Shown: positions 38,858 to 58,531, counted from the first letter of the stretch. The stretch: DNA of 64,000 nt from Hydractinia symbiolongicarpus (GCF_029227915.1 NC_079879.1:13516001-13580000), one strand, 5' to 3'. Program-made: numbers and translations. Notes: generated by a model from the sequence alone, not told the origin.

Positions 38858-41272
38858 ATATATTTTTCTAATTATTATTATAATTTTAACAAGTTAAAAT
38901 TGTGTGATCACAAGTTTGCTTCTTATTCGTTTGCAATATTCGCATCAGACTAACTAAGCGTCGCATGCGACGAACTATATTTTTTTCATTCAAGAAACTT
39001 CAGAAATGCTCCATGTCTCTTCATTTTTAGCACCTTTTCTGATAAAATCGTTACCCTGTTTTATATTTCAAAATGCTTTCTACTGATTTAATTTCTTGCA
39101 CATATTTTACAAGTTATTGCGGTTTGCAGTGCATAGAATCTAAGCCTTATCTAAATGTTCCCTATAAACATCGTATAATGAGCGATGCTTTCATGGATGA
39201 CTTACTGCAACTTTTCAATGCTATTGATATATTCACAGCGTCACTGTTTTTCCCAAGCCTTTTTTTAGGCAAATCAACCGGAAACAAAAATGTCTGAATT
39301 TTATTTTTACACTTAGGTCATGAATTATGATATTCTCAAACGCAAAAAGTGCAAAAATCATTATTGATAATAAGCGTGTTGGGGGGCGGGGTCCTTTGTT
39401 TTGTTAAACACTTGTAAATACAGTTTATTAGAGATAGATATTTATATTTTATGATGAAGTAAATATTCTGGTGTGGAAACCATGCTTGTCCGGTGTGAAT
39501 ATCAGTTTCAAGTGTGGAAACCAGGCTATTGTACATTTGTAATACTAACAACCGTTCATTACTTTGAAGTTTTTTGTTTTTAAATTTGATCTATATTCTC
39601 ACCCAAAGACATTTGTGTAGCCCATCCTATAAGGGTGTGTCTGCCAGATAGCTCAAAATGTCCGATCTGACTTTTCGATGACTTATTTCCATTTTCTTTC
39701 CTTGCCAGACCATTTTGTCCACAGTGTATTTGTTACATAGGCATACGCGACCAATTACAAAGGGGTTGCATTTTGAATTTTTTTTTAGCTTTATCAAGTA
39801 AAAATAAAAAACAGGATTTCTTCGAATATTTAACTGGCACGTTGATTTTAGGGGATAAATGAACGGGTTTATGTAAGATCCGGCTTTTATTACCTACAAT
39901 TTTTTGTAAACACAAGGCTAAAACAATTTCTTTTGCTTTTGTAAAAGGCGTGAACATGTTTTTTTGCCAAATAAGCTTCTAATACAAATGTGAAAGATAT
40001 TTCACATATTTGTCAAATTACCATGGCAACGGATGGGTGTTTCAATTTCTTGACCACATTACGTAATAAAATAAGTAATTATTAATTGGGTGACAAAGTA
40101 CCGCGGATGATGTAGTTCAAAAATGTACCAATTTTGTTTTCGAGAAATTTTCCTTCGCGCGAAATGTAAACTCTGCTGAACATAACTCGTTCAAAGCGTG
40201 TCTAGATATTACACCACGATTTAACAAGCGAAATGTGACAATATTATGTAAGACAAACTTTCCGAAACAGGCTTATAATTCTATTTCAGAAAATGAATCT
40301 CTTTTCGCCTGATTTCTATTTTTACGAAAGTAGTAAGATCAAATAAATGAGGTTAAACAAGCTGCTTGTATGCAAATCGGATCACTATCTGGAATGAGAA
40401 TTTCCAAAGCAAACATCAAAATTGCTTTGACGTCATTGTATTACTCCAGATAGACCTTTAGAACTTTCTCGACAACAAAGGCTAGGGGAGTTTAAAAAAC
40501 TTTGACTTCATTTTATAAAGTCGAAATTATTTTTATAAAGATTAAAAATTCAAAAATACATATTCTCAAAATTTATTCTAAGCGGGCTTCAAAAATTTAA
40601 ATAATATTTTCTACCGCTCCGTATACCAATTTAAGGGTATAATTTCCGCGGACACAAATATTCGCGTTTATGCTAATAGAAATTTTGAAAAACATTATTC
40701 GTTGAGATTTCTTCTTGTTAAATATTTCACATTCACGACAGTTTATTTCCTACAGTTTCTCAAATGGTCGCATTACGTTTTAAAAGAAAAAGGATTTTTT
40801 TTATACTTCTTTATTGGCGAGAGTTTGTCTTATGCATTACATGATTTTTTTGCACACGTGAAATTAAAATCCAAGCATTTTGCGAATGTTTTGTTCTAAC
40901 CCAGTAACTTGTGTTTTTCGTCACTTCAAAACATCAGTTCACAATACAGCACCCCTTAGCAGTAGTCACGCATCGATGAACCTTTTCCTAAAGCTGTAAT
41001 GCAAACGTATTTCTCATTAACATTAATATAGCATTATTTTAGCAAAGAAGCGTAAAGAGATGAGTTCCTAAAAGCTCGCCAATTTTCGAAAAAATGTTTT
41101 GAATAAGACATACGTTAGCTTGGAGTTGGCTTAGTAAGCGCCGAGAAGATGACTCCTTTTGCCGTAAAAGTCAGGTTTATCGCCAGAATTACAAGCCATG
41201 GCAAAAATTTACGAATTAAATGACTTAGAAATAAATACATTTTATATCAGTTAAAACACAGGAATGGTAACT
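38858..41272. other. STK32 3' flank between convergent genes (copy 1)
   Basis: No additional gene was recognised. Small ORFs at 39073-39297 and 40702-40899 have no recognisable domain and recur only because the whole block is duplicated. The same sequence occurs at 43716-46130. Confidence 0.6.
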
Positions 41273-41957
41273 TCAAAACCAATCTGTATGATTTAATTTG
41301 AAGCCTCGATCTGGAATCGTAGTTAAAGATTTCTGAAATTTATACTTTTTGTTAACTTTGTGATGATTGTTTTTGTTTTTGACCCCATTTTCCCAAAATT
41401 GATCTCTTTTCTTCAGTTTAGTTTCCTTTCTTTTCATATTTCGTTTTTTTCTTCTTTCCTAAAAAAGAACATATATATAAAATAATGTAAACAAGTAACA
41501 TAATTTCTAAATAATCTCAAGTAAAAATCTGATAAAAAGTTTACGCAATTGTACAATTGCCCTCTCATGCATTTCAATACTTGTACTTTCTGTTATATAT
41601 ATTTGAAATAAACAAACACACAAACAGGACAACCAGCCACCAGTTTAAGTATAAACTTACCAGCGTAGCAGCTGATCTTAGGTTCTTTTTTTCATTTCGA
41701 TTCCATGTTTTTTTCCCAATAACTTGCACCAATCTGACATCATTACCAGCTAACATATCCTCCTCTCTGTTATATTTATGCGTCGCTTTACGGGGTGGTG
41801 GGCGTGTCGCGCTGATAATACCATACACAGACAAACCTTCTTGCTCGATGGAATTTGGATCGTAGCGTGTATAATCATACTAAAAAACGAAGATTAGATA
41901 ATTATAAAATCTTTTTCTTTAACGAGCACTTACCTGAAGATATGTCAGAAACTCATG
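41273..41957 (-). pseudogene. Orphan last three exons of ZCCHC7 (duplication copy 1)
   Basis: Exons 41934-41957, 41661-41879 and 41273-41458 duplicate the functional ones at 46792-46815, 46519-46737 and 46131-46316. No upstream ZCCHC7 exon lies between them and the copy-2 set. They could therefore be used only if splicing skipped the proximal set or if transcription ran past its poly(A) site. Sequence is intact, so this is a partial gene copy, not a decayed one. Confidence 0.85.
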
Positions 41958-42592
41958 CTGTAAAATAGAGTGGCCACAAAAGTAGGGTGGTTTTAAACTT
42001 CACGTTATTTAGAAGAGCTTTTAAGGGACGTTACTTTTATGTTATTTATGACATTTTAGGAGGTACGGCCACCCTGAAAAGAGGTTTAGAAATCTAAAGG
42101 AATCGCGAAATATCTGCGAATTCGCGCTTTACAAAACAAAACACTCAAGGTTGTTATTTACATGGTAAAAAGGTTCATGCGTTCATATATAAGACTTGTC
42201 ATTAGCCCTGTGGAAAGATACACAGGAATTTTTCTGCCGCAACTCGCAGTCGTTATTATTGACTGAGATGTGAAGTTCAATAGCAACATATAGATGGGAA
42301 AAAAAATAGCGGAATGAAGTGAACACAATTGAGATTTGCTATTTTTTTTCTATACATACCATTTTTTGTCAGGATTCTTATTTTTTGAAACTGAAGTTAG
42401 TTTAAAACTTATGCCATAAAACATCATTTAAAGTTGTCTGTCTTTTAAAAAATCTTTTAAAATTTTGGACCTAAAATTTTGCAGAGAAACAATTACTTAA
42501 TCAGAACAAGATGCAGGCGCTGCATAAACTATCTCGCTATTAAAAATAGACAACTATGAATCATCGAAAATGCAACCCAATTCTACAATTTC

Positions 42593-42845
42593 TGCTAACA
42601 AAAAATACAGCCTATCATTCATGGTTGAAAGTTGCGCGATTGAAACATTTATGGTCTTAAACGGCATTTAGTTGACAAAAAATCAAAATTTTGATGTCAC
42701 CATCATGTTCAGGATGCTTTTTTGTTAACTGTGCTAATTTTTGTCGAAAACAAATACCAATTTTGGCCTGAAACATCATTTAGATGACTTCCAAGCACTT
42801 AGAGAGTTTAGGTACGAAGTTTAAATCTGTGACGTTGCAAATGAC
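42593..42845. repeat. One-unit copy of the 129-bp-unit repeat element at the duplication edge
   Basis: Starts GCTAACAAAAAATACAGCC, contains a single GACAAAAAATCAAAATTTTG unit, and ends GGTACGAAGTTT and CTGTGACGTTGCAAATGAC. It is homologous in order to the six-unit element at 8239-9120. Its end coincides with the duplication breakpoint. Confidence 0.85.
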
Positions 42846-42856
42846 AACGTCACAGC

Positions 42857-47703
<4,847 letters not shown>

Positions 47704-48284
47704 CATTTGGGACAGGGTTTGTTAGGAGTTGGAAACCAATACTATCCTTGCAGGCGAGATAGTAATAAAGGGATACAATCAGGGCACAGACCTCACAAGC
47801 TCAGTCTGTACTTTTGACCTCGGGCTTTGTATTTAACAGTGCAACATCAAAACCGGTCAGTATCCGTTTTATTACCTGACTGCATCCTATCTGAAAATAA
47901 ACATTCCTTTGTGAACAAAAAACAATAAAGTTATTTTTGAGTTGCTATTCCCAAGCCACCAAGGAAGAATAAAAACGCATGTTCGATTTTTATACTTTTG
48001 GAATTTAAGATCGCTCGATTTTAAAAATTTGTAAGTTAACAACATTGTTTATATGAATTGAAACAAAATTTTATACTAACTGGTTTTTTGTATCAGTACA
48101 AAATACTAACAATGATTTCAATATGTTTTTAAATATCAAACAATTGACTGAAAACATACACGCATCCGGCATATGTACTTGATAAAACGATGTAACACTT
48201 CACTAACTCAACAACATAAAACTTAACATATAAATTTAACCTCTTAAATTTAAGCTTTAGAAGCTAATAAAGATTACACCTTAC
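47704..48284 (-). other. ZCCHC7 intron remnant carrying the right duplication breakpoint
   Basis: This sequence lies between ZCCHC7 exon 13 (ends 48285) and the copy-2 exon 14. No exon was seen. It begins exactly where copy 2 stops matching copy 1 (47704). Confidence 0.7.
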
Positions 48285-49616
48285 TTTTTGATTGTGATTA
48301 ATCCGTTCTTGATTAATCAAATTCCTCGCATCACTAGGTTCCAATTTAGGTTCCAATTCTACTGCAACATCGTTTTCATGATCAAAATCATCAAAGCTAT
48401 TGATGTTAATATCTGGAGATGAACGTAAACTGGCCAACTTTGTTTGCGGATCACAATGTTCGTCTTCTGAGTCGCTGAGTATACGCTGAAGATTATTTAA
48501 TGCAACATCTGAACACAAAATACACACATTTAAAAAATGTGTCATCCCTCATATAGGTTAAATTCATATATACGAGCACATAAAAATAATACATTGAATA
48601 AAAATATTCTATAAATTTTGGTTGAGAAGTTGCATAAGTTTCTCTCTCTTACAGGCTCGACTGTTGCTTACTTGTTAATTGACTATCTATGTGCGAAGGC
48701 AAATCTCCGCAGACAAAATTTAAACTTTAGTTTTTGGTGACGCTTGCATGAGAGTTTCCCCTTCAGCGTCCGTTGAGAAGGTTTGAACTGTTTGCATCAC
48801 ACTCCTAAACCTACTCGGCCTGAATTTCGGCTTTTTTGATCGGTTTGATCGGATCGATATTTTACTTCACGTTGGCCGGTGACCCGTCATGTAAATATAC
48901 TTTAAGATTTCAGGAAACAATCCTCTCTCTATGCTTTTTTCCAAAAGGTCGAGTTTAACCCGATCTAAAGGGACAAATGTATGACAAATTCAAAAGGACA
49001 CTTTCCTGGTAACCAGCTAAGATTGTGCGTATGATTTTTTACGTAAAAATGGAAATCCGTTACGAAAATCTACATAAAAAAAGATTTAGGTGAAAGAATG
49101 GCCGAAAAGATCAATTGCAGCTAATTTCCAGAGCTAGTTTCTGTTTTTGAAGGGAAAGCTAACCTAAAAATAGCCAAACCAAAACATAAAATTCTTTTAA
49201 TATTATCTTAGATGATCAAAAAAAACAAATGCCAAATCGAAAAATCAGTGTGATTAAGCTTTTCCTCATTTTTACTCACGGGAAAATAATATTGCAGATC
49301 AAAGTTAAGACTTTGATACTGGGCCTCTAAAACTTTTGCAGGTCATGTACGAAGCCAAGTGGACTTCCCAATAGCTTTCGAATGATACAACAAACAAACT
49401 AACAAACAAAATAAAACAAACAAATAAAAACAAACAAACTTACAATCCAGATCATATTCTCGTGTTGGTTTCTTACTCTTTTTCTTTTTTTTTAATTTTA
49501 TTGAATTTTTCTTATATTTTGTCTTTTCAGCTTCATAATTTTTTACTATTGTTTTCACACTCGCCGAAGAAAATACAAAAGGTATATAATCAAGATTATT
49601 AACAAAATCACTTTTC

Positions 49617-49700
49617 GCTGTTACGTCATTACTTTGACTCGATGTTACGTGATTACTTTGACTCGATGTTACGTCATTACTTTGACTTGATGTGTCGGTT
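49617..49700 (-). repeat. In-frame 27-bp coding repeat in the ZCCHC7 Lys-rich exon
   Basis: Three tandem nine-residue units T-S-S-Q-S-N-(D/H)-V read within the large exon. DNA units contain GTTACGTCATTACTTTGACT on the plus strand. Length is a multiple of three, so copy-number change would keep the frame. Confidence 0.8.
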
Positions 49701-50555
49701 GCAGTTACAGTTTTTGTGATGTTTTTTTCTGTTGATGTTTTTTCACTGGATAAGGAAATAAGACCTTTATTATTTGTTGTGTTCTTTTTTTCTAATTCAA
49801 CTTTCTTCTTTTTTCTTTTATTTCCATTCTCTTCGTCTTCATTTATATTTAATTCATTCAACATGGACCAGTTAACTTTTCTCTTTAGACCAGTTTTTTC
49901 TTTTATAGTATGAATAAAGTTTTTGATTGGTTTAAGCGTTTTACCTCGCTTACTACTGTTTGAGTCTAATTCGTTTTTATTTTTTTCTGCTTTTGAAACC
50001 TCCCACTCATCAACAACTACTAAATTCATTTCGTCATGTTCATTTTCATCTTTATGTAATGCGTTTTCTGACTTTCTTTTATTTTTTACAGACTTTTCTT
50101 TCAAACTAGTCTCGTTTTTTAACTTGTTGCTTTTCTTTTCCTTTTTTAAACTACTGTCTTTCGTAGAGTCCTCTTCATAAGAAAAGTTTTTCGGATTTTT
50201 TTCCTTTTTTCCTTTCTTACTAGTCTTTGAAGAACTCTTCTTTGTTTTAGGCAATTCACTATCCTCCGGAGCACTCTCTTTCTCTGTAGATGTTTTTTTT
50301 TCTTTTAATTTAACATTTGGTTTGTCGTGGGTTTTTTCCTTTGTTTTATTTTTGTTGCTGTTATTTTTGACTTCCCTCTCTTTGACTATTTTTGTTTTTG
50401 TCTTTTTGGTGTGTTGAGAATTCTCCTTGTCTATCTTGCAGTCTTCTCGTTTAACGTCTTCGCATATCTTATAGTTAACAACAAACTGCGAAAACACTGG
50501 TCTTTTTGAGTACCTTGCTTCAGCACATTCCTGAATTTTTATGATAAAACGTTAT

Positions 50556-51290
50556 ACACATTGCACACACAGCACAAACACCAATACACAGACCATGTAT
50601 ACACCCATACACAAACAATGTATGCACCAATACAGACAATGTATACACCGATACACAAACAATGTTTACACAGATACGCAAACAATGTATACAACCATAC
50701 ACAGACCACGTAACACCGATACACAAGCAATGTATACACCGATACACAAAAAATGTATACACCGATACACAGACCATGTATAATACACCCATACACAAAC
50801 ATATATATACCGATACACAAACAATGTTTACACCGACACACAGACAACGTATACTCCGATACACAAAAAATGTATACACCGATACACAGATAATGTATAG
50901 ACAGATACACAAACAATGTATACACCGATACACAGATAATGTATACACCGATACACAAACAATGTATACACCGATACACAGATAATGTATAGACAGATAC
51001 ACAAGCAATGTATACACCCATACACAGACAACGTAACACCGATACACAAACAATGTATACACCGATACACAGATAATGTATACACTGATACACAAACAAT
51101 GTATACATCGATACACAGATAATGTATAGACAGATACACAAGCAATGTATACACCGATACACAGACAACGTAACACCGATACACAAACAATGTATACACC
51201 GATACACAGATAATGTATACACCGATACACAAAAAATGCAACGTATACACCGATACACAAACTATATATACACCAATACACACACACACA
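50556..51290. repeat. Minisatellite of ~23-24 bp in a ZCCHC7 intron
   Basis: About 30 units like GTATACACCGATACACAAAC + AAT, alternating with GATACACAGATAAT variants, over some 730 bp between coding exons at 51373 and 50530. Units lacking stops create long false Cys/Val/Tyr-rich ORFs on the minus strand. Variant units occur in blocks, which indicates higher-order expansion. Confidence 0.93.
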
Positions 51291-53055
51291 TTAAATAACG
51301 TTATACACAACATATCGACACTAAGTTTTAAATACGAAACTACAATCTGAAAACAGAAAACGAGTTACCTACCTCACCAAAATGATTTTTAGATGCACAG
51401 TTGTAACAAAATATTCTTTTATTTTCTCGGTAGGGTTGTTCAGGTATGGTTACAGTGTGATCAATAACCTGGAAGAATATGGTACACACATAGCAACAAA
51501 ATTTAGTGAGAGATGAAAAGGAAGTGAAATGTAGGAAAGGTGGTTGACTTACAGTTGCATGGTATTGTCTCCAGATTTCTGTGCAAGACTAAACAAAAAA
51601 TATACTTTCATGGATTTCAATACTAATTTTCCACACAGGAAAAAAACTTGTTCTACCCCAGTCCAACATACCTTTTTATCGTGACCGCGAGTGTCACATC
51701 GATGACAATACTTTTTGTGAAATGGTTTTGCGTGTGGTTCAGGACAATCCTAAAAGAAACAACTCAAAGACCTTATAATGCGCATACTGCACACATAATT
51801 ACAATTTGTGGAAAAAAGTAAAATCATACTTTTGATATATGACCAATATCCATACAATTATAACAGATGTCATTCGGACATGCGTGACGCAAATGACCAA
51901 TTCGTCCACAAAGGTAACAGGTTGGCTTTTTCTAAAATCAAATTTAAATCAAACCATTTTTAATTTCCAAAACAACATAAGCAAACCCATAGAACAGTTA
52001 TTCTACTTTCATTACAAGTTGTTATAAAACTATATATTGGGTGTTATTATTATTCACTGATGTGGAAATATCTAGACTGACTTTATAACCTTATAAAAAT
52101 TGCTACTTTTCTTCGCTTGCTTTTATAAAAACTATGAAGTCAAGTTTAATTTGGTATGTTTCCTTGTTTTTGAACGCAGAGTATACTATGTGTAGTGTTA
52201 TTTTGCTCATGTGATTTATCATTTAGGCTGCCCAACTTTTATTTATAAGAAATTGTAACTGGCTGCAATACCGAAACTTAGCAATTCGGAATTTCTTAAC
52301 AATAAAATGGAATAGCATTGTTTAACTGGATTCATCCATTCCTGACGAACATCCTCACATCTTTATAGTGTAAAGCCACTTCCATCCCTCTCATTTACCT
52401 TTCATCCCCACATTAAGTTTGGATTCCATTCCCCACCTTTCCCCCTTCCCTCTTTTCTCCCATCCCTCCCATTGCTCCAGCTTTCCTTATTTGTTTGAAA
52501 CTGAAACAACTTGTTCTGTTTTCTGATACTGATTTTTATTACAAGGATAAAAAAAGCCTATGCCAGGGTGGAAAAAGATTTTTTCAATTAACAATGTTTA
52601 CACAAAGAAGCAAAAACAAGAATTTGAGTTAGCAAATACATAATTTTTTCAGATATAGCTCTTGTTTAAATGAGGAGCATTCGTATTATCAAAAGCGTGC
52701 TGTGATCAAAACATGTCAACTAACATGAAATTTAATGCAGCATACATGGTCTGGTCAAACAAACATCGCATTTGGTGCAGATTTTATGCAACAATGATGC
52801 GCTGTCAATTTTATATTATTTTGACATATGATGCTTTAGTGAGTGTATGGTCAAGAAACAAAATAAACATGCACACATCTAAAAGTGTGACTAAGAGAGA
52901 ATATATAAATAAATTTATATTTTTATTAAACGTACCTTGACGTCATTACAATCTCTACCTAGATGACCTTTCTTGTTGCAATTGTAGCAATAAATGTTAG
53001 GTAGCTTTTCTCCAACATAATAACGTGGAGCGGATTTTCGACGACCAGATGGTAG

Positions 53056-55814
53056 CTAAATAAAGGAAATAACATAAAAACCTTTAATCAGAAAAAATGT
53101 TCTCAATCAATAAAATTCAATTTGTTCACAAAAGTTTACATCTACATATATCAGAAACAATTTTTTCTTGATCACTTCTACGTTCTAGGCTAAAAGGTAT
53201 AATATAAGCATTTATGAATATAGAGACAAAACTAAAATATTAACGTTCTGGACATACCGAGCTCTGTTTTTTTTCTTACAAATAAAGGTAAAAAGTACAA
53301 CAGAGAAGCACAAAAAGCTAATTTTAGATATCAATTCAGAATTACACCTTAAAAAGAAAAACAGAGACAATGTTTTAATACTTAAGTGGAGTAAATTTGA
53401 ATAGTGTGATTTTTATGCGATTAGCCTGTAAATCGAAATGCCTATATCTATTAGGTTTAAAAATCAGCAACTCCAAAAAGGTGTTTCATAATTTTTTACG
53501 TCTTTCCAGTTTATTATTTTGCAGCAAAAACAGCACTACTTGATAGGAAATTATACTTTTTTATACCTTTGTTTTGCAGTTTGGGAAATATAGACAATAT
53601 TCTCAACAGCATGTGCTACATGGTAGTAGTAGTTAGTAGTATGTATCCTTAAAATCTAATAATTCCTAGCTTAAAAGGCACTTGATCTTATTTAACCCTA
53701 ATTGATGGCTTTTCTTTCACAACCTACTATCCTCACCTTTATTAGCAACTTACATGATAATTCTTGGGCAGTGTGACATTGTTTACCTTAATACAGGTAA
53801 ACAATGTCTTGCATTCATGTAGGTATAATACCTTTTTCCAAAAAAAGAAACACAGGAAACAGCCCGCCGTTAACACTGGACTGAGCATTTAGTAAATTAT
53901 GTTGCACTTGTGTTTTTGCTTAATACCCTTTTAGCACATTTTTAACACATTTTTAACACACCCCGTCATAGCAGAAAAAAATTAGTAAACATTAACAGAT
54001 TAATTATGAAACATGATACACTCTGGTAAAATGCCGGGTTAAGCCACAAGTAACGGTGTTACCTGGCGCTGAACACCAGAATTTTATTTTTCAGAGAATA
54101 TTACTAGTGAAAGTTCAAAAGAAATGTTACTCCAAGCTGACTGCTTAGTACAGGTAAACAATCTGACATATCCATACTGGACTGGATGCTTAGTACAGGT
54201 AAACCGTGTTGCACATGAGTATATAGGCATAACACCATTTTTAAAAAAACTTTATGGCGACTTCGGTTAAAAAAAAGTCAGGAAACTGCCTGCTGTTATC
54301 CTGTTCAGTTAAAAAAATAATCAGCAATTTTATTTTGCAGCATAAGTTTTCTTAACAGTAATAAAAGTTGTAGCTGCCTAATTGCATTTATTTAGCATAA
54401 GAATTGTTGCAGCTAAATAATGCATTTGGCTTCTTTCACTTTTTATGCGGATGTAGCTAAAGAGAGCTAGATGAACACAACTTCGACATAAAAATAAATA
54501 ATATTTATTAGGTTAAAAACCTAGTAAATATTATTTATTTACTAGGTTTTTAACCTAGTAAATAAATAATATTTACTAGGTTTAATTTTAAAAAAATAAA
54601 ATAAAATAATTTTTAAATAAATAAAATAATTTTTACCATAAAAATATATATGCTGAACGACCATGTATATGTTTCTTTAAAGTATTAACATACGTTCACA
54701 TGAACATGTCATTTAAAAAGGTTAAAAACCTGTTTTACCTAACTGAATAGTAATAAGTAAGGGTAGCTAGCTAGCTAGCTGTAGTATGATCCTAAAAAAT
54801 CTTTGTTCCTAGCCAAAAATCCTAAAAATAGTGCGTTTAAGATTTGCACATGGCTAAAAAACGCGATATATTTATTTTAACATGTAAGAACATATAGATA
54901 ACAAATATCACAAAAAAAAGCTTTTAGAAGACATGAAAGTTCAAACAGACCTTTAAACCCAGCACTGGCAACGACCACTTTCAAAACCAAAATGGGCTTC
55001 GTCATCATGTTCCTTCGTTGGCATCAACAGGCCGCAAAAATCTTGGATTGGTGTTTTAAAGAATTAGACGTTTTGATTGCCATACTATGTGCGAGCGGTC
55101 AAAACAAAGTAATAAAACTGTCAGTAAAACTGTCCTATTTGTTTTCTGTGGCTCCCGAGCGGAATTGGTGATTGAGATCACGGGGGTAATTACTATTAAA
55201 AATGCCGTATTTAAATAATGTGTTCGTTTCAATCACCTAAGTTATTTATTTAATTAAGGTTGGTAAATAAAATAATTAAATTATGTAAAAAAATAAATTA
55301 ATTTCTTAAATATATTTTAATCAATAATAAGATTTTCAATTAAACAACCCCCTGGTTTTTAAAAATCGCGGAAAGATCAAAGGAATATTGGTAGCCATTG
55401 TGCGTGATGGACAAGCATATACAGGTATTAGAATATAGAAGAAAAAATGGATGAGTAATTTATTGCAAAGAGAGGAACAGGGTGCATATCACCAAATTGT
55501 AATACATTGCTACATTAATAGCTTTCACACATTTTTAATTCTTTTTCCTTAAAAACAGGATCTGCTTTAGTCGCAAAGAATCTACATTTCTGAACTTTGA
55601 TGCTATCCTTACACCCAATCTTGTGATAAAAAAATTTCTGTACTCATGTGGAACAAAAAAATGCATTTGAAATTTTTCAAAATGATAAACTCAAACATAA
55701 TAGTTTATTCCTTGGAGCTTAAAAATTGTACAAGATTAAAATTCTTAGTTTATATTGTAAGTTACAATCGCTTCACAGATCAGTGGGTCAGACAAAAATG
55801 GGAAACATGCTTAC
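53056..55814 (-). other. Long ZCCHC7 intron with nested palindromes
   Basis: No exon was recognised. It contains the compound inverted repeat at 54491-54590 and a GCTAGCTAGCTAGCT run near 54767. Confidence 0.7.
54491..54590. repeat. Nested palindrome built from AATAAATAATATTTACTAGG
   Basis: Alternating forward and reverse copies of a block like AATAATATTTACTAGGTT meet head to head (TTAGGTTAAAAACCTAG) and again (CTAGGTTTTTAACCTAG), about 100 bp in all. It can fold into more than one hairpin. Confidence 0.8.
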
Positions 55815-58531
55815 ATGTAAATCAGCATCATCAACATCCCATTGTTCACCATCCTCACCTAATAAATAAAAGTTTCTTTAACATAATATATATAGAAAAC
55901 TAGCACATAGATAATGGCAAATGTGATTTAATATACATTTCATAAAATCATAATGTAGGCTTGCGAAAACTTTAAATAAGTGATTTTTTATTTGTAAACG
56001 TAATGGCCTACCTATGACAGCTTGAAGTTTTTTCGTTTTTGTTAAAGCAACATCAGTACCCAAAATAATATTGGTTGTATCAGGTATAAGTAATTCTAAA
56101 ATTAAATAACAAAGCACATGCAATTATGATTAAGTTTAAATCATGTTTCATACTACACTATATATACCTGGAAAAGTTTCGTTTGCTTCAGATTTGTTCG
56201 CATCATCATCAGTGCTCACCTTGGCATCTAAAAAATAATTCATCACTTACATGTATCCAATGCAATATATGTTTCTGGGGGATGTGTATCCTTGCTGCAT
56301 GATTCATAATATTTAAGATTCATGTATGACCTTACTGTTGACTCTGAGATACAGTGAAATATTTTAACCACTATTAAAATTACATAAAGGATGTTTTTAT
56401 TGTAAAGTGGGGGAGGGTAATTATTACACCGGAGGGTTGTCAGGGTAAATATTACACCCTTAATTTACAAGAAATGGAAGTAGAATTCAGCTGTAGCTAG
56501 CTCTAAGCACATTTATACTTCCATAATTGGTAATTAAATATATAATACAAACTCAAGTATTCAACTGATAACTGTGAATAATGCTCTAAATTATCATCAC
56601 ATTTTTTCCGCTGATAACAAGTTTCTATCGTGCCTGAGTAACTTTCACTTTTATTCCGATGGAAATACTCTTCTCACGTATTGTTGACACATTTTGTTCT
56701 TTAATATTATAGCTTTTAGAGTCCATCATTTGTTTTCATTGGGTACTTATGTATATTTTACAGAATAGCAGTGTAATAGATATCAGCGTCATGTTGATAT
56801 GGAGGGAAAGTTTAACGCTCCGATGTCAAGGTTCAATCCAAGTTACCAAGTGACCTAGACAATTTAACTAGGCCAAGTTGTATGGTTAAACTTATTTAAG
56901 TGTGCTTTATTAACTTGCTTATACATTGTAAAAACACGTTTTTTACTTTTTAGATGTAAACAATAAGTAGATAACATCTTTGAATACTCGTGTTCTTTTA
57001 AACTACAGCCTTTCACCATATTCATAAGAAAAATCTTTTTTCTTATGGCTATGCTTTCACTAACTAAAATCATGCAGGCAACAGAAATACTGTGGTGCCG
57101 TTCAATTCGTAATAATAATTGTATATCGTATTAAAAAGAAGTCCAGAAGATCTTTCTCCCACACGACACAGCAGGCAATAAGTCAGCCCTGCCCTCAGTT
57201 TTGTGGGGAGAGATGTTCTGTGAAGACTCTAACAATTGAGTCTCCTGTATAGTTTTGCTTCATGTTAAACTGTGCCTGTGACAAGCATTTCCGAAGCATG
57301 TCATCTGCGACTTCTGCGATATAAAACCTTTCAGTACCTGTTGTAAAAGGTTTTTGATGTAAATTATTTATAAGAAAGTTATTGTTTCCTTTTCAGAGCT
57401 TAGTTGTATTATTCACGTACGGTGCAGTTGTTGGTTACAGCGTAATTTTACAGCGAAATACTTTTCCTCAAAGGCGTAATAATTAATAAATTTTGCGGCT
57501 AATTGTTACGCTCAATAATTTGCGAAAAAATGTGGAACAAGGCAGTTAAGAACTAGAACTAATAATTCTTTTTACTTTTAAAGATGGTACCATAGCCTTT
57601 ACGAAATCACAACAAAGGAAATTTAAGCCGATTGCGCTGGGCAGAAAAACAAAGTTTTGTGATATGGCATAATAATTACCCTCGCTCACTACACATGTGC
57701 ACATGCATTTTAAATGATGTAAGCGAAATGTTACAGTTACAAGAACATAACAAGACGTTGTGTAGTAGAAAAACCTATCAAAAAATGTACAGCTTGGAAA
57801 CAGGAAAGGTAATGTTTAAAGGGTTGCACAATCCAAAACACACTTGTTCAAAAATGAAGCTAAATTGATAATACATACACACCAGTATTTAAGTGCAAAG
57901 CATAATGTGCTTGTCCATATAAAATATCTTCTATATCACTGTTGTCGTCACTGCAAAGAAATATGGGTTTTAATAAAACATACGTAGCCAGAAAGCTCTC
58001 TCCACAAACGAGATTATAGGCTAATTTAAACTACATTTCTTTTGTTGTTTTGAAAACAATGTCTAAGTCTGCGTTAATTAAGATTCAAAAATGAAGTTTA
58101 TATTTAAATGAGTTTGGCGTTATTGTACTTTTCATACAAAAAACTCCCCTCGCCTTTTTACTTTAAATTTTCTGGTTCATAATTTTCACCAGTCAATAAA
58201 AGGGATGGAAAGTTTTAAGGGGCATTGGAAAATTGGCGGCAATTAAGATCCAATATTCAAATATACTGTCAACACGTAATTAGAAATTATTGCTAAGTTT
58301 TTTAATAATCCACCAAATTTGCACCAATATTTTTACCAAAATAAAAAAAAATGTAATGATTTTTTCATGGGGTAGCACAGTTTTCATAATTTTTTTCTAT
58401 TATTATTATTTCATTGAAATTTTTTGTTATGATTATATTGATATGAGAAACCTTTCATTGGAGTGGTCTTCATTGTAAATTTCATTTTCATATGCCAGCA
58501 GGTCATCAGAATCTTCAATATCTTGAGTCAT

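Noticed and set aside
49692-50509. Plus-strand Phe/Ser/Leu-rich ORFs
   Set aside because: Antisense shadows of the Lys/Glu/Ser-rich ZCCHC7 exon.
50520-51313. Minus-strand ORFs of up to 255 codons rich in Cys/Val/Tyr
   Set aside because: Minisatellite reading frames inside a ZCCHC7 intron; ends fall between two well-supported coding exons.
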